64,000 nucleotides of DNA from NCBI GenBank assembly GCA_963989385.1, contig OZ022507.1, positions 54,075,400 to 54,139,399 of the forward strand. Reading direction: 5' to 3'. Under the pieces are notes generated by a model that was given only the letters and a program-made list of their open reading frames with translations, made no database searches and was not told the DNA's origin. A program made the translations under genes and the position numbers. The number at the start of each line of letters is the position of its first letter. Position 1 is the first letter of the stretch. Below, in pieces: positions 1 through 13,100 of this stretch. The DNA is from Ctena decussata. Lineage: Eukaryota; Mollusca; Bivalvia; Lucinida; Lucinidae.

Positions 1-3000
1 TGTTGTCGTGGTGGATGTGGTCGTTGGAGGTGGTGTCGTTGTTGTTGTGACGGATGTTGTAGTTGGTGGTGGCGTCGTTGTTGTCGTGGTGGATGTGGTA
101 GTTGGAGGTGGAGTCGTTGATGTCGTGGAAGATGTAGTTGGAGCAGGAGTCGTTGTTGTCGTAGAGAATGAAGTAGTTGGAGGTGGCGTCGTTGTTGTCA
201 TGGTGAATGTGGTCGTTGGAGGTGGTGTCGTTGTTGTTGTGGTGGATGTAGTGGTTGGAGGTTGAGTATTTGTTGTCGTGGTGGATGTGGTAGTTGGAGG
301 TGGTGCCGTTGAAGTTGTGGTGGATGTTGTTGTAGGAGGTTGCGTATTTGTTGTCGTGGTGGATGTGGTAGTTGGATGTGGAGTAGTTGTTGTTGTGGTG
401 GATGTAGTGGTTGGAGGTGGTTCCGTTGAAGACGGAGTGGATGTTGTTGTAGGAGGTTGCGTCGCGGTTGTCGTGGTGGATGTGGTAGTTGCAGGAGGCG
501 TCGTTGATGTCGTGAGGGATGTTGTAGTAGGAGGTTGCGTCGTTGTTGTTGTGGTGGATGTTGTAGTTGGAGGTAGCGTCGTTGTTGTCGTTGTGGATGT
601 GGTAGTTGGAGGTGGTGCCGTTGAAGTCGTGGTGAATGTTGTTGTAGGAGGTTGCGCCGTTGTTGTCGTGGTGGATTTGGTCGTTGCAGGTGGTGCCGTT
701 GAAGTCGAGGTGGATGTTGTTGTAGGAGGTTGCGTCGTTGTTGTCGTGGTGGATGTGGTCGTTGGAGGTGGTGTCGTTGTTGTTGTGGTGGATGTTGTAG
801 TTGGAGGTGGCGACATTGATGTCGTGGTGGATGTGGTCGTTGTAGGTGGTGTCGTTGTTGTTGTGGTGGATGTTGTAGTAGGAGGTTGCGACGCTGATGT
901 CGTGGTTGATGTGGTCGTTGGAGGTTGTGTCGTTGTTGTTGTGGTGGATGTAGTGGTAAGAGGTGGTGCCGTTGAAGTCGTGGAGGATGTTGCTGTAGGA
1001 GGTTGCGTCGTTGTTGTTGTGGTGGATGTTGTTGTAGGAGGTTGCGTCGTTGATTTCGTGGTGGATGTGGTCGTTGGAGGTGGTGTCGTTGTTGTTGTGG
1101 TGGATGTAGTGGTTGGAGGTGGTGCCGTTGAAGTCGTGGTGGATGTTGTTGTAAGAGGTTGCGTCGCTGTTGTCGTGGTGGATGTGGTAATTGCAGGGGG
1201 CGTCGCTGATGTCGTGGTGGATGTTATAGTAGGAGGTTGCGTCGTTGTTGTTGTGGTGGATGTTGTAGTTGGAGGTGGCGTCGTTGATGTCGTGGTGGAC
1301 GTTGTAGTAGGAGGTTGCGTCGTTGTTGTCGTGGTGGATGTGGTCGTTAGAGGTGGTGTCGTTGTTGTTGTTGTGGTGGATGTTGTTGTATGAGGTTGCG
1401 TATTTGTTGTCGTGGTGGATGTGGTAGTTGGATGTGGAGTAGTTGTTGTTGTGGTGGATGTAGTGGTTGGAGGTGGTTCCGTTGAAGACGTGGTGGATGT
1501 TGTTGTAGGAGGTTGCGTCGCTGTTGTCGTGGTGGATGTGGTAGTAGGAGGTTGCGTCGTTGTTGTCGTGGTGGATGTGGTAGTTGCAGGAGGCGTCGTT
1601 GATGTCGTGGGGGATGTTGTAGTAGGAGGTTTCGTCGTTGTTGTTGTGGTGGATGTTGTAGTTGGAGGTGGCGTCGTTGTTGTCGTTGTGGATGTGGTAG
1701 TTGGAGGTGGTGCCGTTGAAGTCGTGGTGGATGTTGCTGTAGGAGGTTGCGTCGTCGTTGTCGTGGTGGATGTGGTCGTTGGAGGTGGTGTCGTTGTTGT
1801 TGTGGTGGATGTTGTAGTTGGTGGTGGCGTCGTTTTTGTCGTGGTGGATGAGGTAGTTGGAGGTGGCGTCGTTGATGTCGTGGAAGATGTTGTAGTTGGA
1901 GCAGGAGTCGTTGTTGTCGTAGAGAATGAAGTAGTTGGAGGTGGCGTCGTTGTTGTCATGGTGGATGTTGTACTTGGAGTTGGCGTCGTCGCTGTCGTGG
2001 TGGATGTAGTGGTTGGAGGTTGAGTATTTGTTGTCGTGGTGCATGTGGTAGTTGGAGGTGGTGCCGTTGAAGTCGTGGTGGATGTTGTCGTAGGAGGTTG
2101 CGTCGTTGTTGTTGTGGTGGATGTGGTAGTTGGATGTGGAGTCGTTGTTGTTGTGGTGGATGTAGTGGTTGGAGGTGTTGCCGTTGAAGACGTGGGGGAT
2201 GTTGTTGTAGAAGGTTGCGTCGCTGTTGTCGTGACGGATGTGGTAGTTGCAGGGGGCGTCGTTGATGTCGTGGGGGATGTTGTAGTAGGAGGTTGCGTCG
2301 TTGTTGTTGTGGTGGATGTTGTAGTTGGAGGTGGCGTCGTTGTTGTCGTTGTGGATGTGGTTGTTGGAGGTGGTGCCGTTGAAGTCGTGGTGGATGTTGT
2401 TGTAGGAGGTTGCGTCGCTGTTGTCGTGGTGAATGTGGTAGTTGGAGGTGGCGTTGTTAATGTCGTGGGGGATGTTGTAGTAGGAGGTTGCGTCGTTGAT
2501 GTTGTGGTGGATGTTATAGTTGGAGGTGGCGTCGGAGTTGTCGTTGTGGATGTGGTAGTAGGAGGTTGCGTCGTTGATGTCGTGATGGATGTTGTAGTTA
2601 GAGGTGGCGTCGTTGATGTCGTGGTGGACGTGGTCGTTGGAGGTGGTGTCGTTGTTGTTGTGGTGGATGTTGTAGTAGGAGGTTGCGACGTTGATGTCGT
2701 GGTGGATGTGGTCGTTGGAGGTGGTGTCGTTGTTGTTGTGGTGGATGTAGTGGTTGGAGGTGGTGCCGTTGAAGTCGTGGTGGATGTTGTTGTAGGAGGT
2801 TGCGTCGCTGTTGTCGTGGTGGAAGTGGTAATTGCAGGTTGCGTCGTTGATGTCTCGGTGGATGTTGTCGTAGGAGGTTGCGTCGTTGTTGTCGTGGTGG
2901 ATGTGGTCGTTAGAGGTGGTATCGCTGTTGTCGTGGTGGATGTGGTAGTTGCAGGGGGCGTCGCTGATGTCGTGGGGGATGTGGTAGTTGGAGGTGGCAT

Positions 3001-4464
3001 TGTTGATGTCGTGGGGGATGTTGTAGTAGGAGGTTGCGTCGTTGTTGTTGTGGTGGATGTTGTAGTTTGAGGTGGCGTCGTTGTTGTCGTGGTGGATGTG
3101 GTAGTTGGAGGTGGTGCCGTTGAAGTCGTGGTAGATGTTATTGTAGGAGGTTGCGTCGCTGTTGTCGTGGTGGATGTGGTAGTTGGAGGTGGCGTTGTTG
3201 ATGTCGTGGGGGATGTTGTAGTAGGAGTTTGCGTCGTTGATGTCGTGGTGGACGTTGTAGTAGGAGGTAGCGTCGTTGTTGTCGTGGTGGATGCGGTCGT
3301 TGGAGGTGGTGTCGTTGTTGTTGTCGTGGATGTTGTAGTAGGAGGTTGCGTCGTTGTTGTCGTGGTGGATGTGGTCGTTGGAGGTGGTGTCGTTGTTGTT
3401 GTGGTGGATGTAGTGGTTGGAGGTGGTGCCGTTGAAGTCGTGGTGGATATTGTTGTAGGAGGTTGCGTCGCTGTTGTCGTGGTGGATGTGGTAGTTGCAG
3501 GTTGCGTCGTTGATGTCGTGGTGGATGTGGTCGTTGGAGGTGGTATCGTTGTTGTTGTGGTGGATGTTGTAGTAGGAGGTTGCGTCGTTGTTGTCGTGGT
3601 TAATGTGGTAGTTGGAGGTGGCGTCGTTGATGTCGTGGTGGATGTGGTCGTTGGAGGTGGTGTTGTTGTTGTGGTTGATGTTGTTGTAGGAGGTTGCGTC
3701 GTTGATGTCGTGGTGGATGTGGTCGTTGGAGGTGGTGTCGTTGTTGTTGTGGTGGATGTAGTGGTTGGAGGTGGTGCCGTTGAAGTCGTGGAGGATGTTG
3801 TTGTAGGGGGTTGCGTCGCTGTTGTCGTGGTGGATGTGGTAGTTGCAGGGGGCGTCGCTGACGTCGTGGGTGATGTTTTAGTAGGAGGTTGCGTCGTTGT
3901 TGTTATGGTGGATGTTGTAGTTGGAGGTGGCGTCGTTGTTGTCGTGTAGGATGTGGTAGTTGGAGGTGGTGCCGTTGAAGTCGTGGTAGATGTTGTTGTA
4001 GGAGGTTGCGTCGCTGTTGTCGTGGTGGATGTGGTAGTTGGAGGTGGCGTTGTTGATGTCGTGGGGGATGTTGTAGTAGGAGATTGCGTCGTTGATGTCG
4101 TGGTGAACGTTGTAGTAGGAGGTTGCGTCGTTGTTGTCGTGGTGGATGTGGTCGTTGGATGTGGAGTCGTTGTTGTTGTGGTGGATGTTGTAGTTGGAGG
4201 TGGCGTCGCTGTTGTCGTTGTGGATGTGGTAGTTGGTGGTGGTGCCGTTGAAGTTGTGGTGGATGTTGTTGTAGGAGGTTGCGTATATGTTGTCGTGGTG
4301 GATGTGGTAGTTGGATGTGGAGTCGTTGTTGTTGTGGTGGAAGTTGTAGTTGGTGGTGGCGTCGTTGTTGTCGTGGTGAGTGTGGTAGTTGGAGGTGGTG
4401 CCGTTGAAGTCGTAGTGGATGTTGTTGTAGGAGGTTGCGTCGCTGTTGTCGTGGTCGGTGTCGT
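1..4464 (-). repeat. 39-bp coding minisatellite (13-residue mucin unit)
   Basis: There are about 114 head-to-tail units of 39 bp, rarely 36 or 42 bp. The strands are very asymmetric: the plus strand is almost all G and T, the minus strand C and A. A higher-order duplication is visible. The distinctive variants at 112-215 and about 261 recur 1,758 bp later, at about 1870-1975 and 2019, so about 45 units were copied as a block. Confidence 0.95.
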
Positions 4465-7136
4465 CATGAAGAGTGTTGGAATATTTTGAGTATAGTTACT
4501 TGTTATTGTAGTCGGCGTCGTCATGAGAGCGGTTGTTTTATTTTGTGTATTGTTTGTTGTCATTCTAGTCAGTGTCGTCATGAAAGCAGTTGTTATATTT
4601 TGAGCATTGCCAGTTGTCACTGTAGTCGGCGATGTCATGGAAGCGATTGAAATATTTTGAGAATTGTTAGTTGTTATGGTAGTCGGTGTCGTCATGAAAG
4701 CAGTTGTTATATTTTGAGTATTGTTAATTGTTCCTGTAGTCGGTGATGTCATGGAAGCAGTAGTAATATTTTGAGAATTGTTAGTTTTTATTGTAGTCGG
4801 TGTCGTCATAAAGGCAGTTGTAATATTTTGTGTAGTATTTGTAATTATGGTAGTCGGTGTCGTCATGAAGGCAGTTGTTATATTTTCAGAAGTATTTGTT
4901 GTTATTGAATTCGGTGTCGTCATGAAAGCGGTTGTAATATTTTGTGTAATATTTTTTGTCATTGTAGTCGGTGTCGTCATGAAGGCAGCTGTAATATTTT
5001 GAGTACTGTTACTTGTTATTGAAGTCGGCGTCGTCATAAAAGCAGTTGTAATATTTCGTGTATTGTTTGTTGTCAATGCAGTCGATGCCGCTATGAAAGA
5101 TCCTGTAATATTTTGTGTAGTATTTGTTGTTATCGTTGTCATGAAAGCGGTTGTAATATTTTGTGTTGTGTTCGTTGTCATTGTAGTCGGTGTTGTCATG
5201 AAAGCAGTTGTTATATTTTGAGTATTGTTACTTGTTCCTGTAGTCGGCGATGTCATGGAAACGGTTGTAATATTTTGAATATTGTTAGTTGTTATGGTAG
5301 TCGGTGTCGTCATGAAGGCAGTTGTTATATTTTGTGTAGTATTTGTAATTATGGTAGTCGGTGTGGTCATGAAGGCAGTTGTTATATTTTGTGTAGTATT
5401 TGTTTTTATTTTTGTCGGTGTCGTCATGAAAGCGGTTGTAATATTTTGTGTAGTGTTTGTTGTCATTGTAAATGGTGTCGTCATGGAGGCAGCTGTAATA
5501 TTATGAGTATTGTTACTTGTTATTGAAGTCGGCGTCGTCATAAAAGCAGTTGTAATATTTTGTGTATTGTTTGTTGTCAATGCAGTCGATGCCGTTATGA
5601 AAGAGCCTGTATTATTGTGTGTAGTATTTGTTGTTATGGTAGTCAGCGTTGTCATGAAAGCGGTTGTGATATTTTGTGTTGTGTCTGTTGTCATTGTAGT
5701 CGGTGTTGACATTAAGGCTGTTGTAATATTTTGAGTATTGTTACTTGTAATTGTTGTCGGCGGCGTCATGAAAGCGGTTGTTATATTTTGAGTAATGTTA
5801 CTTGTTACTGTAGTCGGCGATGTCATGGAAGCGGTTGTAATATTTTGAGTATTGTAAGTTGTTATGGTAGTCGGTATGGTCACGTAGGCAGTTGTTATAT
5901 TTTGTGTAGTGTTTGTTGTTATTTTAGTCGGTGTCGTCATGAAAGCGGTTGTTTTATTTTGAGTATTGCTACTTGTCACTGTAGTCGGCGATGTCATGGA
6001 AGCGGTAGTAATATTTTGAGAATTGTTAGTTGTTATTGTAGTCGGTGTCGTCATGAAAGCAGTTGTTATATTTTGAGTATTGTTACTTGTTCCTGTAGTC
6101 GGTGATGTCATGGAAGCGGTTGATATATTTTGAGTATTGTTAGTTGTTATGGTAGTCGGTGTCGTCATGAAGGCAGTTGTTATATTTTGTGTAGTATTTG
6201 TTTTTATTTTTGTCGGTGTCGTCATGAAAGCGGTTGTAATATTTTGTGTAGTGTTTGTTGTCATTGTAGTTGGTGTCGTCATGGAGGCAGCTGTAATATT
6301 ATGAGTATTGTTACTTGTTATTGAAGTCGGCGTCGTCATAAAAGCAGTTGTAATATTTTGTGTAGTGTTAGTTGTCAATGCAGTCGATGTCGTTATGAAA
6401 GATCCTGTATTATTTTGTGTAGTATTTGTTGTTATCGTAGTCAGCGTTGTCATGAAAGCGGTTGTAATATTTTGTGTTGTGTTTTTTGTCATTGTAGTCG
6501 GTTTTGTCATTAAGGCTATTGTAATATTTTGAGTATTGTTACTTGTAATTGTAGTCGGCGTCGTCATGAAGCCGGTCGTAATATTTTGTGAAGTGTTTGT
6601 TGTCATATTCGCCGGCGTCGTCATGTTGAATGTCGTAATATTTTGAGTATTGTTAGTGGTCATGGCAGTCGGCGTCGTCCAGAAGGCGGTTGTAATATTT
6701 TGTGTAGCGTTTGTTGTTATTGTAGAATTTGTTGTCATATATGCGGCTGATGTAATATTTTGTGTAGTATTTGTTGTTATTATGGTCGGTGTTGTCATAA
6801 AACCCGTTGTTATATTTTGTGTAAAGTTTTTCATTAAAGTGGGTGTTGTCGTGAAGGTCGTGGTGTTTTGTTGAGTTTTATTTGCTGTTATTGTGGTCGG
6901 TGTTGTTAGAAAGGCTACTGTGTTGTTCTGTGATGGTGTGCTGTTAGTAATTAAGGTTGCTGCCCCTGACTGAATCAATGCTGTTTGGTTTACTGTCGTC
7001 GAGGCCGTTGTGTCTGTAGACAAAGACGCCGTAGTCGGTGTTGGAATTAGTTCATTTCTCCAGTCGTTAGTTCCCCACCAAGCTACTGTTTTCCAGGACC
7101 CTGACAGCCGTTTAACAGCTAGACCCACCATTGTTC
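1..7136 (-). CDS. Mucin gene exon 19: giant mucin exon with two Thr-rich tandem arrays
   Basis: It is open in one minus-strand frame from the acceptor (TTGCTTTAAG before 7136) past base 1, over 2,378 codons with no stop; the first in-frame stop upstream is at 7138-7140. A short lead (VGLAVKRLSGSWKTVAWWG, then about 60 residues of S/T/N/P-rich sequence) is followed by about 43 units of the 19-residue repeat TSNNTQNITTAFMTTPTTI (6910-4453) and about 114 units of PPPTTTSTTTTTT (4452-1). The first array offers N-x-T sequons as well as O-glycan sites; the second is almost pure Thr/Pro/Ser. All length variation is in multiples of three bases. Mucin domains of this kind form extended, heavily O-glycosylated stalks or gels. 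The exon continues beyond the window. Confidence 0.93.
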
Positions 7137-10100
7137 CTTAAAGCAATAAAAGATTTATAACCACATTATTTGCTTTTTATGTTTTGCATATTGAATAAAT
7201 ATTTAGACAAAGAATAACATGTAAATCTATGTCGGGTAGCTGTATCTTAATTTTCCGGCATAGAATACCCTCATGTACTCGCCTTGCGGTGGATAATCAC
7301 TTAAGTATAAAAATCAAGTTTTGCTCGTGCGCGTATTTCTAAACACTTAAAAATTTGCGGTCAGTGCTGCTGGATAGTCTGTAGATCAACAGAAAAGAAA
7401 AACAACCAATACTAAACGAATATCAACAACCAAAAATTTTTGGCTCGATTAAACTTGACTAAATTTCAGTTTCAGAATGCCGGCGCACATAATCTCAAAG
7501 GCAGGACCAATTAGATGGCTTAACTGACGGGACATCCTACTATATGTAATTTGGATAATAGTAGGACAAGGGCCTACTCTGCTTGCAGTAGTAGGTGGAG
7601 TGGTTTGGACACCTTTTCTATTGCCTATCCCTTTTCTTTCTCCCTTCTCACTGGGAGACAGCTAGATATAGACTGAAATACTGTCTTCAAGAGCCGTTAA
7701 AACAACCAACAAATCAACTAAACTGCCGTATCGCTAGGAAATTTTCCGGTAATTGGTTCCCTTCCTACTGGCTGACACCCTAAAAGATTGATAAACACTG
7801 GCTCACTCATAAGAATTCACCCACAGATAAGAGATATGGATCTTTGTCATCAATTTCAAACTTACGCTGAGGCTATCCAGCAGACAAGTGGGACTCAAGA
7901 TAATTTCTTTAAAAGTCAAAAGAAATTCAGAGAAATAAAAATTTCAAGGAGTTTTAACCTTTTACGCTCTTTGCCAAATTTTGTGATGCATTTCTTTTTA
8001 TGGGAAATATACAAATGCAACGTTTGAACTGAAAGATGATCAGATCTAAATTTATTTAATGTGACTCCATCTGACACCAAATTGCATCCTACTTCCAGAA
8101 GGACCATCTTTGTCATGCGACTGATCATCAAAACAGCATGTCTCAGATGAATAGAAACAGGGCGTTGAGATGTCTGACTCTTCTTCAAATAATGTAAACT
8201 TTTTATAAAGGACTCATCTAGAAACGGAACTAAGGTCCACAGCATTCGATGACTAAAATAAATCAGGGAATAAGAGGAGGCACGGACCAAACACTACGAT
8301 ATGACCTTGGTAATTTTTATTTTAGGAGTAACTTACTATAAGGAGCGCAAACTTGAAGGCAAAACTAACAAATTGCCCTAAAAGTTCGCTAAGTGACAGA
8401 TAAGATATGAATCTACAGTAAATTTTCCATGAGTTGTAAATGTTTCTATTAGAAATTCAACAAATTATCCCAGAAAAACTAAGTGTTGAGATTTCAAATG
8501 TACTGAGGTATATACTGACAGCTTTGAGCCGCTGTAGCCTTCACTTCATGTTTTACTTTAATATACCGATCCACTTTCATTATTGAAAACGAATGCGTTT
8601 AAAGTCAGCTATAAACAGAGAAAACATTGTAAATTTCTCCATTGAAATGTTTTGGTCAGTATGGTTGCAAACCGTGGAGGCCTCTCAATTTAAATTGGTA
8701 TAATTACCTATATATTCGTATTCAAATTTAGAACGAGTTTTAATTTTCTTTACTGTTTTTTTTTATTATTTCAGGCAGAACAGGACACCAGTGCTTTCAG
8801 CATTTTTTTTCTGTTTCTGTCCGAACAGCCGCGGTCTATGCCAATAGAAAGACAGTTGTTGTGGCTTAAGGTCTCCATAGTCCTCCTAGTGGTGTTAGCG
8901 CCAAAATAAATTAACAGGGACTGAACCTTATAGTACAATGACAATATGCCGGTTGATATGCATATTCTGGTAAAAGGTGGTGTGAGAAGAGTTTTGCAGG
9001 AAATAAAACAAATCGCTCCACTTAATATTTGAGCCGCGACACGAGAAGCCCAACAATGTGGCTGTGCGGCCAGCGCAGACTCAGATCAGCCTGGGCACCC
9101 GCCCAGTCTGATCAGAGTCTTCGCTGTTCTAATGAAGGTAGCTTAGACCCTTGTCTACCCTTTAAGTGCTTAGCAAAGAGTCCGATCAGACTTGGCGAAT
9201 GCCCAGACTGACCTGAGTCTGCTCTGGGCGCACAACCACATTGTTGTTTTTTTCGCGTCGCGGCCCATTTGTCTGGTCCACCATTTGACGATTCAAATCA
9301 CTGGTTTGAACTTTCATCGGCGATGCAAATACATGTACAAGGTTCGTTGTCCGTGAAGCACGACAAAGGCTTCGGCATTCTGTTTAAATCACATCTTTAT
9401 CTGTTAGGGTATTTTAATACTTTTTTTTACAAATTAACTTGGCGTATGTGAGCCAAGACATGACAAAACCAACAAAGTGACATGCACGTCCAGCGAAGAT
9501 TCAGCTCTGCCTGGGCATCCACCCAGTCTAACCAGAGCCTTTGCTGTGCGCATGGAGCTAGTTTAGACCTTAACTATTCTTTTAGCTAGCAGCAAAGACT
9601 CCGATAAGGCTAAACTACTGCCCAGGCTGATCTGAGTTTCCCATAGCGCACATGTCTCTTTGATGGTTTTGTCGTGTCGCGGCACATGTTATTTATCTCA
9701 GTAAAAGCACATCAATCCATATTTTATCATCATACGTGGAGGCTAACCGTTTTTCAAACTGATTTGTGTTTTGACGTTTTTACGAGTAGGAATACAATGG
9801 AGATTGCGAGTGTTGAAAATGTGTTTATCATATGACGTCGCATCAGGGAGTATAATAAAGCCATGCATTAAAAACGATAATCCACTAGTGGATTTAATAT
9901 GCAAATTACGTCGTAACGTTATGCATTGACGTTCATACAAACGTCGCTTTTCCTAATTGCGAAATCGTGACGTTTTAGTGCAAAATTTGCTAATAAAATG
10001 TGATTTTAGTGTCATATGATAAATAATATCTTGCCTTCGTGCTCCTGTATTATTGAGTTTATTAAACTCGTTGGGGAAAACCGATAAGATGCTCGGCAGA

Positions 10101-13100
10101 GCCTCGCATCTTATCTTTTTCCCCAACTCGTTTAATAAATTCAATAATACATGAGCACTCATGTAAGATCCTCTATTACCTGTTATTGCAAGACTGGTGC
10201 TTGTTTGTCCATACGAAGCAAATTCACTATCATACGTTTTTTTTTCGCTTCCTGCAGAGACCGTTTTTTTCGCTTTCTGCAGAGACTTTACATCATATTT
10301 TGCTTCCGCCGAGCCTGTCCGCGATCTCTTGCTTCCTGCCGAGACTTCTGTACATGATAACTGGGTTCCTGCAGAGACTGTCCGCGTGATTCTGCTTCCT
10401 GCCGAGAGCCTCGGCAGGAAGCAGAGTCACGCGGACAGTCTCGGCAGGAAGCCATTTTTTGAGGACAGTAGTCTCTGCAGAAAACAAGAGTTCGCGGACA
10501 GTCTAGGCGGAAGCCAAATATGGCGGACAGTCTCTGCAGGAAGCGAAAATTGGCGGAATCGATTATACCCTGTGAAGAACAGGCAACCGGCTGCCAGGCT
10601 CTTTAACCTAACGATGTAGGATAAAAAACAACCTTTTTTCAAATGTAACAAGGAAAATGACAGCATTGTATGAATAGACTATAACTTGTTTAATATATTC
10701 AATAATACATGTGCACTCATGTAAGATCCTCTATTACCTGTTATTGCAAGACTGGTGCTTGTTTGTCCATACGAAGCAAATTCACTATCATACGTTTCAC
10801 CAAACGTCTCTCTATAAGGATAAGTGACCGACGTTTCATAGCCCGGTTCCAGTTGTAAGGACACAAGCTCCTCATTGGTTATTGCATACCACGTGAAACC
10901 ATCATCATCACTGCGCATATGTGTGACGTAATTGTTTGATAAACCAATCACAATTGTTGTTCCAGAAATAACTCCAATTACTTTTGCTACGATTTCATCA
11001 ATCCCTGAATCGAGTTAGAGATATTTTATAATGGTATCGGCATTATTGCAATGTATATTACAAACCTATTCCATGGAATTTTTTATTATCTGCCTAACAA
11101 TTACAATTTTAAAATATTTTAATTATATGTGATGATCTGTTTGCTTGGTCCCGAATAGTTCACACGTGTTTTATTAAAACGAAAAAAAAAATTAGGGAAC
11201 AAACTCAAAAGAGTGTTATACATGTAGTTTAGTTTAGTGCTTGCGTGTCTCAACGCTGCGTTTCGTCTTCATTTCATGTACCAAATGCTTAAGCTTCGTA
11301 TCTTGATACATATCACACCTGGTTAACTATGTTTTCAATGAAGTTACGAAACGAAGCATAGCTGTTACGAAACAAAAACGAGTCAGTTACCAAACAACCT
11401 GGTCATCAGGACGTTTGGTAACTAACAACCGTTTTCGTTCCGTAACAGCTTTCTTTTCGTTTCGTAACAGCCCTTGTATACACATAGTTAACTAGGGGTG
11501 CATATGGGAAAACAATATTGCCGAAGACCAGCATAACGGATGAACTAAAACAAAAGCACCGCCGAGAGACGGTCAACAATTGAGACGCGACACGACAAAA
11601 CCAACAATGTGGTTGTGCGCCCAGCGCAGACTCAGATCAGCCTGGGCATCCTCCCGGTTTGTCCGAACTCTTCGGTAAGTGCCCAAAGGGTAGCTTAGGG
11701 TCTAAGCTATGACCCCGCGGACAGCGAAGACTTTGATCAGACTGGGCGGATGCCCAGGCTGAACTGAGTTGCGCTGGCGCACAAACCACATTGTTGTTTT
11801 TTTTTGTGTCACGGCTCAATTAAAGTACCATGGGACTTAAACAAGTCCGCGAAACGTAAGTGACCGATCTAGGTTCTGCAATGTTCATTAGAGCCGCGAC
11901 ACGACAAAAGCAACAAAGTGGCATGTGCGCCAAACGAAGACTCAGATCAGCCTTGGCAGTTGCCCACTGGCACTCAAAGGGTAGCTGAGGGTCTTAGCTA
12001 CCTCCATGCGGACAGCAAAGACTCTGATCAGACTGGGCGGATGCCCAGGCTGATCTGAGTCTTCGCTGGATGCACATGCCCATTTGTTGGTTTTATCGAG
12101 TCTCGGCTCATTAGAACATTAATTACCTTAGTGTATAATAGCCGGGTTTTTTTTCTTCTTTAATATTTATGCCTGTTTTCTTTCTTTTTCTTTTTTTTTC
12201 TTTTCTTTCTTTTTCCTCTTTTTTTCTTTTCTTTGGAACAAATATAAACTATAACAAAAATGAACCAAGACAGAAGTACCACCTTTCGACTGCCAGCAGC
12301 GAATACACGGGTTAGAGGGGGATGCCTCATCAAGATTACTCGTACATGTATGTGCAACATGCTAGAGCCTACATATTGCGAAGACACTATCCATAGAATG
12401 CCATCAAGGCGTATGCAACAGCGAAGGCACAGACCAACTTTGCGCTAAATGCACACCTGGTCTTGTCGTTGCTGTTCACATATACACCGGACACCTTAAC
12501 GGTTTATTATTTTATTCTGCGCTTCAAATCCAAAAATGATCAAAAGACCTCCTGAAGTTTAGAAGCCTGCCTAAACCAACATGGAAATTGATGCATCCTG
12601 CTTTTGCTTGACAATTAAAGAGGCAAAACCTACAAGTAGATTTGACGGATTTATTTCCCCCGCTTAAAACAAAGGATGCACAATCACATACAATTATTTC
12701 AAAATAACAGAAACAACACAGACCCAAAGTATTAAAAGAGAGGTAAGAATTTGTGTGAGGAGCTGTACACACAAGGGACACTTACTAAGAACTATGCTAG
12801 AACTGAAACCCGAAAATGTACTATATCAAAATAAGTTGCAAACACAAGGTACCCATTGTCTACACTTTATTAGTATCTGGGCTTAAAAATAACTAAGGCC
12901 GAAAAGCGAAAAAAGTGACAAAATTTATCAGACTGTAATCCAAAAGTCACATGCACATCTCGAGACCATTTAAAAGAAGCCTGAATTTTTTTTCAAAATG
13001 ATTCATGAAAAGCTCATAATGAGCCGTCTCATCAGGATTTTCTCTGTTTGGCCAATTAATTTTTGTTGTAGGTCCAAACAACTGACATATAAAGGACACA

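Noticed and set aside
8..4489. Plus-strand Val/Gly-rich open frames (VVVVVVDVVVGGG type)
   Set aside because: Antisense shadow of the PPPTTTSTTTTTT mucin repeat. They are interrupted by stops that are silent in the minus frame, and the flanking exons that match in phase are all on the minus strand.
4435..6874. Plus-strand frames over the second array (Cys/His-rich or hydrophobic)
   Set aside because: Reverse-strand reading of the 57-bp mucin unit. The frames break at most units, and the Cys/His pattern is a codon artefact, not zinc fingers.
1..6910. CRISPR array
   Set aside because: Units are contiguous with no unique spacers, and the sequence is eukaryotic coding minisatellite.
9029..9211. 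Short ORFs within MITE-A copies (for example 11637-11819, 16462-16644, 41567-41794)
   Set aside because: They recur only because the MITE recurs (WLCAQRRLRSAWA-type peptide). There is no start context, splice support or conservation beyond the element.
10197..10619. 140-residue ORF over the foldback element, and similar ones at 44837-45138 and 48271-48609
   Set aside because: Generated by the palindromic subrepeats, which are open on both strands; not a gene.
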